A stretch of 64,000 bases of DNA from Vescimonas fastidiosa. Its GTDB lineage: Bacteria; Bacillota; Clostridia; Oscillospirales; Oscillospiraceae. The notes beneath the pieces were generated by a model. The model searched no databases. It had not been told where the DNA came from and saw only the letters and a program-made list of their open reading frames with translations. The DNA is taken from positions 930,001-994,000 of the forward strand of contig NZ_AP023415.1 of assembly GCF_018326305.1 (NCBI RefSeq), read 5' to 3'. The translations under genes and the position numbers were made by a program. Positions 7,263 through 15,624 of the stretch are shown piece after piece (the first letter of the stretch is position 1; every line of letters starts with the position of its first letter).

Positions 7263-7959
7263 TGCGATTCACTCCCTCCATCCGTGCCATGAGCTGCGTA
7301 AACTGTCGGCGAAACTTTCCGGCGGAGAGGATCACGGTGTTCCAAAAATCGTCCCGCTGGGAAAAGTCCAACACTTCTGCAATAGTCTCCCACTCGTATC
7401 CGTCGATGCGGTGGAGCTTGTCCATCTGATCCGCCCATTTTTGCAGGATGGCCTCCGTTTGTGGCTTTGATTTAGGGAGCCGCTGGTGGATCTTCTTTGC
7501 CAAAAATAAAGCGCACCTGTATGCCTCGCCGTCGGGCGAGAAAGATTTCTTGTAATTCTTTTCATTCTTGTTTGTGGTCATCTGCTGGTCATTTGTTGGC
7601 CGGTTATCGGCTGTTTTGCTGGTCACTTTTTCTTCTCCACCTTGAAAAAAGTCCCAGTTTTCAATGGTTACGAGGGTAAATTTGTTGGTCGGGGTGATGG
7701 TCACATTTCCGGCAAGTTCCAGCTTATTTATCAAACGCCGAATTTTGCTTTCATCCAGCCCCAAATCCCGGCCGATTTTCTTGCGCCCTGTCACCAGTTG
7801 CCCCGGCTTGAGACGGATCATCTGATTGCCCACCATGATGTCGACCTCCGTATGCGCCGCATGCATCAGCAGATAGACCCATAGCCGCAGCAGCTCCGCA
7901 TTCGAAAATATCGGCGAATCCAGCATGGAACGATGCAGTTTTACCCAGCCTTCCGCCAT
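7252..7959 (-). CDS. Phage replisome organizer, DnaD-like
   Basis: Residues 1–105 look like the winged-helix N-terminal domain of phage replication proteins (WVKLHRSMLDSPIF, then LKPGQLVTGRKKIGRDLGL, the typical helix-turn-helix). A polar linker (about 110–140) and a C-terminal helical domain follow, containing YEWETIAEVLDFSQ and ending near FWNTVILSAGKFRRQF. Such proteins bind the origin and recruit helicase. It starts one base after the excisionase-like gene stops and overlaps the helicase gene downstream. Confidence 0.75.
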   Translation of the reverse strand: MAEGWVKLHRSMLDSPIFSNAELLRLWVYLLMHAAHTEVDIMVGNQMIRLKPGQLVTGRKKIGRDLGLDESKIRRLINKLELAGNVTITPTNKFTLVTIENWDFFQGGEEKVTSKTADNRPTNDQQMTTNKNEKNYKKSFSPDGEAYRCALFLAKKIHQRLPKSKPQTEAILQKWADQMDKLHRIDGYEWETIAEVLDFSQRDDFWNTVILSAGKFRRQFTQLMARMEGVNRNAS

Positions 7960-7960
7960 G

Positions 7961-8140
7961 TTATGCCCCTCGTTCCCGCACCCAAATTTTTAAGTCGTCC
8001 ACCAACACTCTGGTACACCCGCCTAATTTAACCACGGGAAACCCATCCATCTTCGCCCAGGTATAGACCGTCGGCCGGCTGACACCCAAGAGCTGGGCAG
8101 CCTCGGCCATCGAGACCGCAATGGGAGCCGTTGAGCCCAT
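7961..8140 (-). CDS. Excisionase-like helix-turn-helix protein, 59 aa
   Basis: The 59-residue frame has a MerR/excisionase-type winged helix: MAEAAQLLGVSRPTVYTWAK, then GFPVVKLGG and a C-terminal VLVDDLKIWVRERG. Such proteins either direct excision with the integrase or act as small regulators. AGGAGGTGGAATA precedes its ATG, which overlaps the upstream gene's stop as TAATG. Its place in the early operon near the integrase supports an excisionase role. Confidence 0.65.
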   Translation of the reverse strand: MGSTAPIAVSMAEAAQLLGVSRPTVYTWAKMDGFPVVKLGGCTRVLVDDLKIWVRERGA

Positions 8141-8319
8141 TATTCCACCTCCTGGCTGAGAATAGAGATAGCCTGCTCAATTCTCGCCCGCTTGTCTTCC
8201 GACAAGGGGAAGCGCATCCAGCGTGTGATTGTGGGCTCGCTAACGCCAATTTGGGCTGCAATTTTCCACAGGGGTACACCGTTTGCCCGCGCCAGCCTCC
8301 GCAATGCAATGTTCTCCAT
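8140..8319 (-). CDS. Phage Cro-like helix-turn-helix protein, 59 aa
   Basis: I start at the ATG at 8319, preceded by AGGAGGTATTGAAA. The product has a compact helix-turn-helix (PLWKIAAQIGVSEPTITRWM) followed by a helix with DKRARIEQAISILS. It is the first gene of the leftward early operon and lies opposite the repressor gene, the usual position for a Cro-like regulator. Confidence 0.65.
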   Translation of the reverse strand: MENIALRRLARANGVPLWKIAAQIGVSEPTITRWMRFPLSEDKRARIEQAISILSQEVE

Positions 8320-8379
8320 TTTCAATACCTCCTTGACATGCATAATTTAATATGCTATTATCGGCTTGCTGATGATTTA

Positions 8380-8456
8380 ATTATACTTTTCGTCGAGCGC
8401 TTGTTCAAGTATAATAAAGTAAAATTTATTCAACTTTAAATTAGTATTGGTATATT
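8380..8456. promoter_or_regulatory. Divergent early/repressor promoters
   Basis: On the minus strand, TTGAAC (8408–8403) and TATAAT (8385–8380) are 17 bases apart, a good early promoter for the leftward operon. On the plus strand, TTCAAC (8429–8434) and TATATT (8451–8456), spacer 16, is a plausible repressor promoter. Both lie in one AT-rich intergenic stretch where repressor operators are expected. I did not find a single clean operator palindrome. Confidence 0.6.
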
Positions 8457-8483
8457 TTGCTGACAATATTACTGGAGGAGATT

Positions 8484-9167
8484 ATGAATCGAAAAGAACA
8501 ATCTTTTGAAATGGCTCGGAGGTTGAAGAAGCTGCGCAATTCAAAAAAACTATCTCATGCCAAGTTGTCAGAAGAACTTTTGCGCATATACGGCATTAAG
8601 ATCAGCCGCGCAAGTCTAATGAATTACGAAATTGATGACGAATACCACAGTAGGGCGGAATCCTGCGCCAATCTTAAAATGAATGCCGAATATTTGAATT
8701 GCTTTGCAGACTTTTATGGTGTATCCACTGACTATCTTTTGTGTAGGACGGATTTAACTACCTCCGATGTAAATGCACTTGCAGTGTGCAAAGAATATGG
8801 TTTAGCTGAATCATTCTGCGAATGGCTTAAATGTTTGGAAGAATATGAGCCTACTATAAAACCTATAGTTTTAAATGGGTTAAGGTTACTATATGAAAGG
8901 GAATCGTTTGAGCAGATTTGTATTGCAGTAAACTCTTTATTTAAAGCGCACAAAGACTATCAAAAATCTCTTTTGGCGCAATATGAAATCGGTACAGATA
9001 TGGCCCGAGACCTTGAAAGGCTCCGGCAAGATATGGAAGACATTGTGGAAGAAAAAAGCGGAAATCTATTCGTTGTTTTGGATCGAATTGGATGGATCGA
9101 TTCGCTTAGGGCGGAAATAGAGCGCGAATTTTCCCGAATGCTTGATGAGTTGGGCCACATTGAGTAA
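8484..9167 (+). CDS. Phage XRE-family repressor
   Basis: The ATG at 8484 follows GGAGGAGATT, so the upstream in-frame start at 8457 is not used. Residues about 10–75 are an XRE helix-turn-helix (LKKLRNSKKLSHAKLSEEL … ISRASLMNYEI), then a Y-G-V-S-T-D-Y-L-L segment typical of XRE repressors. The C-terminal two thirds is helical and charged, with no S24 catalytic residues, so release of repression would not be by autocleavage. It is divergent from the early operon and just upstream of the integrase. Confidence 0.78.
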   Translation: MNRKEQSFEMARRLKKLRNSKKLSHAKLSEELLRIYGIKISRASLMNYEIDDEYHSRAESCANLKMNAEYLNCFADFYGVSTDYLLCRTDLTTSDVNALAVCKEYGLAESFCEWLKCLEEYEPTIKPIVLNGLRLLYERESFEQICIAVNSLFKAHKDYQKSLLAQYEIGTDMARDLERLRQDMEDIVEEKSGNLFVVLDRIGWIDSLRAEIEREFSRMLDELGHIE

Positions 9168-9169
9168 AT

Positions 9170-9203
9170 AACCGCCCCGGTGCCGACGCACCGAGGGCGG
9201 TTT
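9170..9203 (+). terminator. Terminator between repressor and integrase
   Basis: AACCGCCCCGGTGC (9170–9183) pairs with GCACCGAGGGCGGTT (9188–9202, one bulge), three bases after the repressor stop. The T-run is short, so read-through into the integrase is possible. Confidence 0.6.
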
Positions 9204-9227
9204 ATACAGAAAACAGGAGGAGATACA

Positions 9228-10478
9228 ATGCCGAGAAAATCAAATACCAGGGCCGCCCAGGGGGCTGGGAGCATCCGGCAGCGGGCAGACAGCACATGGG
9301 AGGCCCGCTTTGTGGCCGGTCATGATCCCGGCACCGGAAAACCCATCCGCAAATCCGTTTATGCAAAGACCCAAAAGGAGGCCCGGCAGAAGCTGGCGCA
9401 GGCTGTGGCGGCGGTGGACAATAAAGCCTATCGGGAGCCGTGCAAGATGACGCTGGGGGAGTGGCTGGACATTTGGACGGACACCTATTTGGAGGGCGTG
9501 AAGCCCCGCACCGTTAAAATTTACAAGGATGACATACGGCTGCATATCAAGCCATATCTTGCGGCGGTCAAGCTGGAGGAGCTGGACACCCACACGGTGC
9601 AGAAGTTTTTCAATACCCTACTTACCAGCGGCAAGAAGGTGCCGAAGAGGGACGCAGACGGCAAGGCCATCCAAAGGGGAGGGGAGACGGTCTACGAATC
9701 CGCGCCGCTGTCCCCTAAGACCGTGAAGAATGTCCACGGCGTTCTGCATGGGGCGCTGCGGCAGGTGGTCGTAAATCGTTATATACCGTTGAATCCGGCG
9801 GATGGTGATTTTTGCAAGCTGCCCAAGATCCAGCGCCAGGAGATCAAGCCCCTGGACGAAACGCAAATAGCTGACTTCATGCAGGCAATCCGGGACACCC
9901 CGTTTGAAGATGCTTTCCTTGTGACCCTGTTCACCGGCCTGCGGCAAGGGGAATTGCTGGGCCTAACCTGGGACTGCGTGGCCTTTGGCACCGGCACCTT
10001 GACCATCAACAAGCAAATGCAGCTGCACCAGGAGGCGGGGATGTCCGCCTATCAACTGATCCCCACAAAAAACAGTAAGACCCGCACCATCACCGCAGCC
10101 CCATTCGTTATGGAACGGCTGAGGCATCGGAAAATGCAGCAGACAAAACACCAGCTTATGGCCGGGGCGCTATGGCAGAAAAGCGACCTTGTATTTACGG
10201 ATGACCTGGGGCGGCATTTGACAAAGCCCACCCTTTACAGGGCATTCAAGCGGGCCGCCGCGTCCATCGGCAGGCCGGACGCTCGCTTTCACGATCTCCG
10301 CCATAGTTATGCCGTCGCCGCCATCCGTTCCGGAGATGACATCAAGACCGTGCAGGGCAATCTCGGACACGCCACCGCCGCCTTTACCCTGGATGTTTAC
10401 GGCCATGTGACCGAGCAAATGAAGCAGGCCAGCGCCGCCCGAATGGAGCAGTTTATAAAGAGCGTTTCCGGCTCCTAA
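9228..10478 (+). CDS. int: Tyrosine recombinase, phage integrase
   Basis: The ATG at 9228 has AGGAGGAGATACA in front. The 416-residue protein has an N-terminal AP2-like arm-binding domain (GSIRQRADSTWEARF), a SAM-like core-binding domain (about 65–175), and a catalytic domain with the first Arg in TGLRQGELLGL, H-D-L-R-H, L-G-H and the nucleophile Tyr in LDVYGH near the end. It is of the Tn916/Firmicutes phage type. It would integrate and excise the element to its left. The gene reads toward the probable attachment region at 10.5 kb. Confidence 0.92.
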   Translation: MPRKSNTRAAQGAGSIRQRADSTWEARFVAGHDPGTGKPIRKSVYAKTQKEARQKLAQAVAAVDNKAYREPCKMTLGEWLDIWTDTYLEGVKPRTVKIYKDDIRLHIKPYLAAVKLEELDTHTVQKFFNTLLTSGKKVPKRDADGKAIQRGGETVYESAPLSPKTVKNVHGVLHGALRQVVVNRYIPLNPADGDFCKLPKIQRQEIKPLDETQIADFMQAIRDTPFEDAFLVTLFTGLRQGELLGLTWDCVAFGTGTLTINKQMQLHQEAGMSAYQLIPTKNSKTRTITAAPFVMERLRHRKMQQTKHQLMAGALWQKSDLVFTDDLGRHLTKPTLYRAFKRAAASIGRPDARFHDLRHSYAVAAIRSGDDIKTVQGNLGHATAAFTLDVYGHVTEQMKQASAARMEQFIKSVSGS

Positions 10479-10498
10479 ATGGGGTATAAAAATCTGTA

Positions 10499-10609
10499 AG
10501 GGGTAAACTAAGGGGTAAACGCCCTAAAAATGGCATAATAAAAACCCTGTAACCGTTGGCTTAACAGTGATAAGGAACTAATTTACTTATCAACTGTTAG
10601 CTGACGGTT
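10499..10609. repeat. Integrase-adjacent repeats, candidate att/arm region
   Basis: Two tandem copies of AAGGGGTAAAC start 20 bases after the integrase stop, a pattern seen for arm-type integrase sites. Next come two near-perfect 24-base arms, 10551–10574 (AACCGTTGGCTTAAC…) and 10586–10609 (…TAGCTGACGGTT), forming a long imperfect inverted repeat around 11 bases. The position beside the integrase fits attachment DNA, but the core cannot be defined without the opposite end. Confidence 0.45.
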
Positions 10610-10627
10610 TCCGGGGTGCATACGGAC

Positions 10628-10668
10628 AAATCCCGTCTGATTTCTAACAGGAAGTCAGACGGGATTTT
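10628..10668. terminator. Strong hairpin terminator
   Basis: AAATCCCGTCTGA (10628–10640) pairs with TCAGACGGGATTT (10655–10667), followed by Ts. It can stop transcription from the integrase side before the next gene. Confidence 0.75.
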
Positions 10669-10700
10669 CGCTTTATATTACGAATTATGGAGGACATACC

Positions 10701-10949
10701 ATGAAAACCTTAATATCTTGTGCCTACAATATGGATAATTGCTGTGTGGAAGTGAAATTCAGCGACGGCAGTATGATTGCGATTGACACTATCGTCGTTG
10801 AGAACGAGATTGCTGACAATATGTATCAGCGGTCAGAGCTGGATTATTTGATCTACAACGCTCCTTTGGAGTATGCAGACCTTATCTTGAACGGCGATCC
10901 CGAAACCTATTTGAAAACTGTAACAGAATACAAGCCTTGGGATAGCTGA
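10701..10949 (+). CDS. DUF6061-like small protein, 82 aa
   Basis: The ATG follows TATGGAGGACATACC, a good site. The product opens MKTLISCAYNMDNCCVEVKF and contains a strand-rich region followed by R-S-E-L-D-Y-L-I-Y-N-A-P-L-E-Y. I associate it with the DUF6061 group, small proteins often found in clostridial mobile elements with unknown function. It stands alone between two terminators. Confidence 0.55.
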   Translation: MKTLISCAYNMDNCCVEVKFSDGSMIAIDTIVVENEIADNMYQRSELDYLIYNAPLEYADLILNGDPETYLKTVTEYKPWDS

Positions 10950-10958
10950 CAACACGCT

Positions 10959-10989
10959 GCCCGCAGGAGAAAATCCTGCGGGCGTTTTT
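10959..10989 (+). terminator. Terminator after DUF6061-like gene
   Basis: A 10-bp perfect stem GCCCGCAGGA / TCCTGCGGGC around GAAAA, followed by five Ts. It also faces the end of the leftward histidine kinase gene. Confidence 0.85.
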
Positions 10990-10998
10990 CTGTTTATA

Positions 10999-12024
10999 TT
11001 ATTTCCCTCCGTTGGATCTCAATTTAGGAAAGAAGATGACAATCTTGAAGCTCTTTCCCCACTGGGAAGCTGCTTCCAGATGAAGATTTAGATCGTCGGC
11101 CATCTTCTTAACCAGGTAAAGTCCCATACCGGTAGCCTTCTTTCTGCTGTCAGTAGAATCCCCGGTAAAGCCCTTTTGAAAAATGTACGGCAGATTATAT
11201 TTTTTTACGCCAATGCCGTTATCTTCAACAGAAAGGATATCTGCAGTCTCCGAATGTATCACGGAAATTGTAAGCATGGGACTATCGCTGCTATATTTGA
11301 TGGCATTGCTAACGATTTGTCCCAACATAAACTGAAGTCCTCTACGGTCTGTATAGACTGTTTCAGATTGCAGTTTGTTGAGAATGACAAAATGCTTCTC
11401 TTCAAGAAGTGGGGCATAGTCCTCCAGAACTTCACCCAAGCAGTCATTCAAATTGACATCCTCAAATCGGTAATCCTTTGTACTGCTCTTCAACCGGGCA
11501 TAGTACAGCATCTGCGTGACATCCTCCTGAAGCTGACTGCGGACATAATCCAGCTTTGCTTGCAGGGAAGGAGAGATTTCATCGTTCCGGTTATCCAAGA
11601 GCATGGTCAGCAACGATAGGGGCGTTTTCGCTTCATGTGCCCAGCCCTCCACGTATTCTTCATAGTCCCGTAGGGCATCCGCCATATTGTTACTCTCGTT
11701 TTTGTATTCCCGTAAAACCGAAGCCAAAAATCGGACAGATTCTCCTTCTTTCTGACTAATGGCACTGAGCAGCCGTTCTTCATTGCAGATGGTAGGATCA
11801 CTGAGGAAATCTCGGAACAGTTCCATGTGGGTGTTCTCCCTCTTGTTTAGTACAAACAGAATCGCTGAAAACAAAAGGATGCTCGTCAGAACTACTAACC
11901 CGATCAAGGTTTGAAATACCTGAATGTCAGAAATCCAAAGAATGACAGCGCAAAAGCAATCCACGCCCAGCAGCAACAGAAGCCAGGGGTAGTACCGTTC
12001 TATCATGTGCCAAAGCTGCTTCAT
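10999..12024 (-). CDS. Bce-type intramembrane-sensing histidine kinase
   Basis: The 341-residue kinase has two N-terminal membrane helices (about 13–31 and 38–59) with almost no outside loop, the hallmark of intramembrane-sensing kinases that take their signal from a partner ABC transporter. The dimerization/phosphoacceptor motif is EGWAHEAKTPLSLL with His130. N-box residues (I-V-S-N-A-I-K-Y-S), D-N-G-I-G-V and G-M-G-L-Y-L-V-K form the ATP site. Its start overlaps the response regulator stop by four bases. It is the last gene of a four-gene operon. Confidence 0.88.
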   Translation of the reverse strand: MKQLWHMIERYYPWLLLLLGVDCFCAVILWISDIQVFQTLIGLVVLTSILLFSAILFVLNKRENTHMELFRDFLSDPTICNEERLLSAISQKEGESVRFLASVLREYKNESNNMADALRDYEEYVEGWAHEAKTPLSLLTMLLDNRNDEISPSLQAKLDYVRSQLQEDVTQMLYYARLKSSTKDYRFEDVNLNDCLGEVLEDYAPLLEEKHFVILNKLQSETVYTDRRGLQFMLGQIVSNAIKYSSDSPMLTISVIHSETADILSVEDNGIGVKKYNLPYIFQKGFTGDSTDSRKKATGMGLYLVKKMADDLNLHLEAASQWGKSFKIVIFFPKLRSNGGK

Positions 12025-12698
12025 AGAGACACCTCCGCTTCCAAACGGTAGCCCATTCCTCGAACTGCAACGATTCGCTGCTTCATTTCAAGGGCGGACA
12101 TCGTTTTTTTCAGCCGGGTTAGGTTAACCTGCAAGGCATTTTCATCTATGTATTCCGTGGTTCCCCATAGTGCCATGCAAAGCTGCTCCGTCGTGACCAG
12201 AGCATCGCCGCCGGACAAAAGAGCGACCAACAGTTTTCCCTGATTTTTTGGAAGCACCACAGAGGTATTATGAATATAAAGCGTGTAGGTCTGCTGGTCT
12301 AACAGGAAATCTGGTCCCTCTATGAGATTGGTACGGCCTTCATACCTTTTGAGAATATTGGATACCCTGGCAAGAAGTCGATCTTTTCTGCACGGCTTCG
12401 TCAAATATTCATCGGCACCCAACTGGAACGCTTGCAGTTCATCCTTTACCTGATCTCTGGAAGTCAGCACCAGGACGGGGATAGCAGTTTTATTCTTTAG
12501 CTCCTGGCAGATTTGAAAGCCACTGATCTCCGGCAAGTTCAGGTCTAAGATCACAAGGTCAGGGCGGAGGGCTGCCAAGAGCCGAGCGGCATCTTCAAAC
12601 TCGGTAATTGCCTCCACAAGATAGCCGTCCTTTTGGAGCATATCGCAGAGTTCTTCCCGCATATAGACTTCATCTTCCACAACAGCAATTCTTTTCAT
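12021..12698 (-). CDS. Bce-type OmpR-family response regulator
   Basis: I start at the ATG at 12698, preceded by GGAAGGAGGTGCTGTC. The receiver domain has the acidic pocket (E8, D9), phospho-acceptor D52 and the conserved Lys in LTKPC; residues about 128–225 form the winged-helix DNA-binding domain. It would be phosphorylated by the adjacent kinase and activate the transporter promoter at about 15.6 kb. It follows the permease gene by 19 bases. Confidence 0.88.
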   Translation of the reverse strand: MKRIAVVEDEVYMREELCDMLQKDGYLVEAITEFEDAARLLAALRPDLVILDLNLPEISGFQICQELKNKTAIPVLVLTSRDQVKDELQAFQLGADEYLTKPCRKDRLLARVSNILKRYEGRTNLIEGPDFLLDQQTYTLYIHNTSVVLPKNQGKLLVALLSGGDALVTTEQLCMALWGTTEYIDENALQVNLTRLKKTMSALEMKQRIVAVRGMGYRLEAEVSL

Positions 12699-12717
12699 GA
12701 CAGCACCTCCTTCCAAA

Positions 12718-14790
12718 TTATTCTTCTCTCTGCGGCTGCATCAGTGTCAGCAAATACCGATCACTGGAGCGCTTGACCACTCTCATATAAATATATTCTA
12801 TCACGCAAAGTAGTAAAATCATAGCAGCAGATACAAGCAGCATTGCAGACACTGTCCCACGGGTTCGGGACGAGAGTATCCCTGTAAATAACGCCCTGAC
12901 TCCAAACAGACTGCTGACAGCCGCAACCAATACAGGAAGTCCCATAAACCAGGTAATTTGCTTTCCAGCAGACTGGCAAAGGGTTTCGTAAGTAGCTCCC
13001 AGGCGGATCAGGGTCTGGTATCTGCGCCCGGTTTTCTGCTGACTCATCAGGAACTGAACACCCACGATGGTGTTGGCAACTACCAGGAAAACAATCGCAA
13101 GATAGAGGGTAATATAACTGGATGCTATGGTGTAGAAAAGCTGACGACCTATATTCTGAAGATAGCTTTCATATTCAATGCCAGTTTCGTCCAGCTTCTC
13201 GTTCAAATCCAAATATGCAGTCATAAGGCTATTTCCATCCAGAGCCTGCTCACTGAGCACCGCATTGACATAGGTATCATACATTCCCTGGCTATAATAT
13301 AGGAATGCTTCATCCGGAAGAATCAATGCAAAGGACAAGGTTATAGAACGGTCCGTGACCAAATTCACAGACTGAACCTCTCCTGTAAGATGAATCGGAC
13401 TACCATCCAGTTCCACCTTGGGCTGTCCGGCCAATACTTGGTTCAGCATTGCGGTACGACTTACCGTAGTAAACTCTGTATCAATATAGACAGCGGCCTC
13501 CTTTTCGCCTAATTGGAGAGCCGGTTTGCCGGACAATTCCAACAAACGATTATAGTCCGATAAACAAATCAAATATGGGTATGTGGCATAACCAAGATTG
13601 TTCAGAAGGACATCCCGGTCTTCCGACTGGGGCAGGCTCCGAAGAGAGTCCATAACAGCGTCCATGCTGTAGGCATTATCATAATCTTCTGTGGTGCGAA
13701 TACGCCCAACCCTCATTTCAAAAAGCTCTGAAAATTGATTTTCCAAACCGTTTTCTTTCAGGGCTGCCTTTATATTCGGAAGAACCTGCGATGAATCTTC
13801 TGCAGTATGATCTTCAAAAGTATAGTCGATTACATGGCCAGAAGACAGGCTATTCGTTCCTGCAATTCCTACGCCCGCACCAAAACAACACAGCGCCGCC
13901 AGAATCAGCAGGGAGCTGATGGCCATGGAGGTTGACTGATGAATAACATTCTCCTGAATCTGCCGGAAGGTAAATACATGAAGCTGCTTATTTCCTTTTC
14001 CTTTCTTAACAATCAAAGCAATCAGCGCACGCATCCCATAGAAAAGCAGCATCGTACCAACTATGCCCAACAGCAAAGTCAGTCCCATCATACTTACCTT
14101 TGTCCATGCAATTCCCTGAATCGCCATGTAGTAAGCCACTGCCAACATCACACTTCCGCATATAGCAGCCAGTCCATAGATAACAGATGGCATTTGCTTT
14201 TTGGGGCGGTTCGTTGGCTGGGATAGCAAAGTACCGATCTCCTGGCGGCTGATTCGTCCACTCAAAATCAGAAGTGCCGTCAGCTTAATTGCCAGAAATC
14301 CTGCCAGCGTCCATTCAATTGCAGACCAGGATAAAGAAAACTGATGACCGATGATCCCCATGCCTACCAGCTTGGCGGTGACAAGACTGACAATTTCTGA
14401 AAGCACCACAGCCACAGGTAAGCCTATGAGCATGGCAAGAATACTGGTCAGGAAATCTTCCGCCAGAAGCATACCAAACAGTTTACTTCTACGCATCCCC
14501 AACATTAGATAAACACCAAACTCATGCCGTCTGCGCTCGAACTGATACTTGCAGGCAAAATAGATCAAAAAGAACAGAATACCGAGGGTCATCCCATAAA
14601 ACGCAGGAATCAGAAGCAGGAGTTTGTCAACTGCGTCACTCTCCATTTTCTGCAAAAAGAGCATCACATCTTGAGTGGAGATGGAAAGAATCATGTAAAA
14701 GGCAACAATAGAAATCACCAGGGAGCTGAAAAACAGACCGTTTTCCTTTCGGCTGCGGTGGCTGTTCCGAAGAATGAGATTAGAGAACAT
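12718..14790 (-). CDS. Bce-type ABC transporter permease (FtsX domains)
   Basis: The 690-residue permease has the BceB layout: a first FtsX-type domain with four N-terminal membrane helices (LMLGMRRSKLFGMLLAEDF signature), further helices around 195–320, a large extracytoplasmic domain of about 200 residues (about 320–525), and a C-terminal FtsX block. Such permeases recognise peptide antibiotics acting on lipid II cycle intermediates and pass the signal to the BceS-like kinase. It overlaps the ATPase gene by 11 bases. Confidence 0.9.
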   Translation of the reverse strand: MFSNLILRNSHRSRKENGLFFSSLVISIVAFYMILSISTQDVMLFLQKMESDAVDKLLLLIPAFYGMTLGILFFLIYFACKYQFERRRHEFGVYLMLGMRRSKLFGMLLAEDFLTSILAMLIGLPVAVVLSEIVSLVTAKLVGMGIIGHQFSLSWSAIEWTLAGFLAIKLTALLILSGRISRQEIGTLLSQPTNRPKKQMPSVIYGLAAICGSVMLAVAYYMAIQGIAWTKVSMMGLTLLLGIVGTMLLFYGMRALIALIVKKGKGNKQLHVFTFRQIQENVIHQSTSMAISSLLILAALCCFGAGVGIAGTNSLSSGHVIDYTFEDHTAEDSSQVLPNIKAALKENGLENQFSELFEMRVGRIRTTEDYDNAYSMDAVMDSLRSLPQSEDRDVLLNNLGYATYPYLICLSDYNRLLELSGKPALQLGEKEAAVYIDTEFTTVSRTAMLNQVLAGQPKVELDGSPIHLTGEVQSVNLVTDRSITLSFALILPDEAFLYYSQGMYDTYVNAVLSEQALDGNSLMTAYLDLNEKLDETGIEYESYLQNIGRQLFYTIASSYITLYLAIVFLVVANTIVGVQFLMSQQKTGRRYQTLIRLGATYETLCQSAGKQITWFMGLPVLVAAVSSLFGVRALFTGILSSRTRGTVSAMLLVSAAMILLLCVIEYIYMRVVKRSSDRYLLTLMQPQREE

Positions 14791-15547
14791 TTGCGCTGCC
14801 CCCTCCCAGTTGCGCCATCACCTTCAGGATGCGCCCGTAGAACTCCTGCTGGCTTTCGTCTCCACGCCGAAGCTCATGAAAGATCACGCCGTCCTGGATG
14901 AACAGAATGCGCTTGCAAAAGCTGGCGGCATTGGAATCATGGGTTACCATCAGGATCGTAGCTTGTTCGTCACGATTCAGGCCGGACAGCTTCTCCATAA
15001 GACTTCTTGCGTTCTTAGAATCCAGCGCACCCGTCGGTTCATCGGCAAGGATCATTTGGGGATGTAAGATCAGAGCCCTTGCTGCCGCAACACGCTGACG
15101 CTGGCCGCCGGACATCTTGGACGGAAACTTATCCAGAACATCAGTGATTTCCAGATAGTCAGCCAACTGCTTCAGCCGCTGGCTGCTTTCTGCTTCGGAT
15201 ACCCCATGCAAGGAAGTCGGGAGCAGGATGTTTTCCCTGCCAGTCAGGTTGTCCAGCAATTCAAAGTTCTGGAATAGATAACCAACTTTTTTGCCACGGT
15301 ACTCTGCAAGAGCCTTTCCCTTGAGGGATTGCAGAGTATCGCCTTCCACCTGAATGCTTCCACCTGTGGGTTGAATCACAGTCGCAATACAATTGAGCAG
15401 TGTGGATTTACCGGAACCGCTGCTTCCCATAATGCCGAGAAACTCTCCCGGCATCACCTGGAAGGTGATCCCATTCAGTGCCTTTGTTTGACTTGGCACA
15501 TTGCCATAGATTTTTGTTAAATTTTCAATATTCAAAATGGGTTTCAT
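14780..15547 (-). CDS. Bce-type ABC transporter ATP-binding protein
   Basis: The ATG at 15547 with AGGAGGTATTCAC decides the start. The 255-residue ATPase has Walker A GSSGSGKST (41–49), Q-loop FQNFELL, signature MSGGQRQRVAAAR and Walker B MILADEPTGALD. It is of the MacB/LolD-like class that powers peptide-detoxifying transporters. First gene of the ATPase–permease–regulator–kinase operon, with regulatory inverted repeats upstream. Confidence 0.92.
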   Translation of the reverse strand: MKPILNIENLTKIYGNVPSQTKALNGITFQVMPGEFLGIMGSSGSGKSTLLNCIATVIQPTGGSIQVEGDTLQSLKGKALAEYRGKKVGYLFQNFELLDNLTGRENILLPTSLHGVSEAESSQRLKQLADYLEITDVLDKFPSKMSGGQRQRVAAARALILHPQMILADEPTGALDSKNARSLMEKLSGLNRDEQATILMVTHDSNAASFCKRILFIQDGVIFHELRRGDESQQEFYGRILKVMAQLGGGSANVL

Positions 15548-15558
15548 GTGAATACCTC

Positions 15559-15619
15559 CTATCATTTGTAATAAAATGATAGCATGGGAACACAGCAAAT
15601 ACCACTTACAGTGGTTGTA
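15559..15619 (-). promoter_or_regulatory. Candidate Bce regulator site and leader hairpin
   Basis: Two inverted repeats precede the ATPase gene. CTTACA-N5-TGTAAG (15603–15619) resembles the TnACA…TGTAA-type sites described for BceR-class regulators. A second, CTATCATTT/AAATGATAG (15559–15567 and 15574–15582), forms a 9-bp hairpin that abuts the AGGAGG ribosome site and could modulate translation. The roles are inferred. Confidence 0.45.
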
Positions 15620-15624
15620 AGGAT

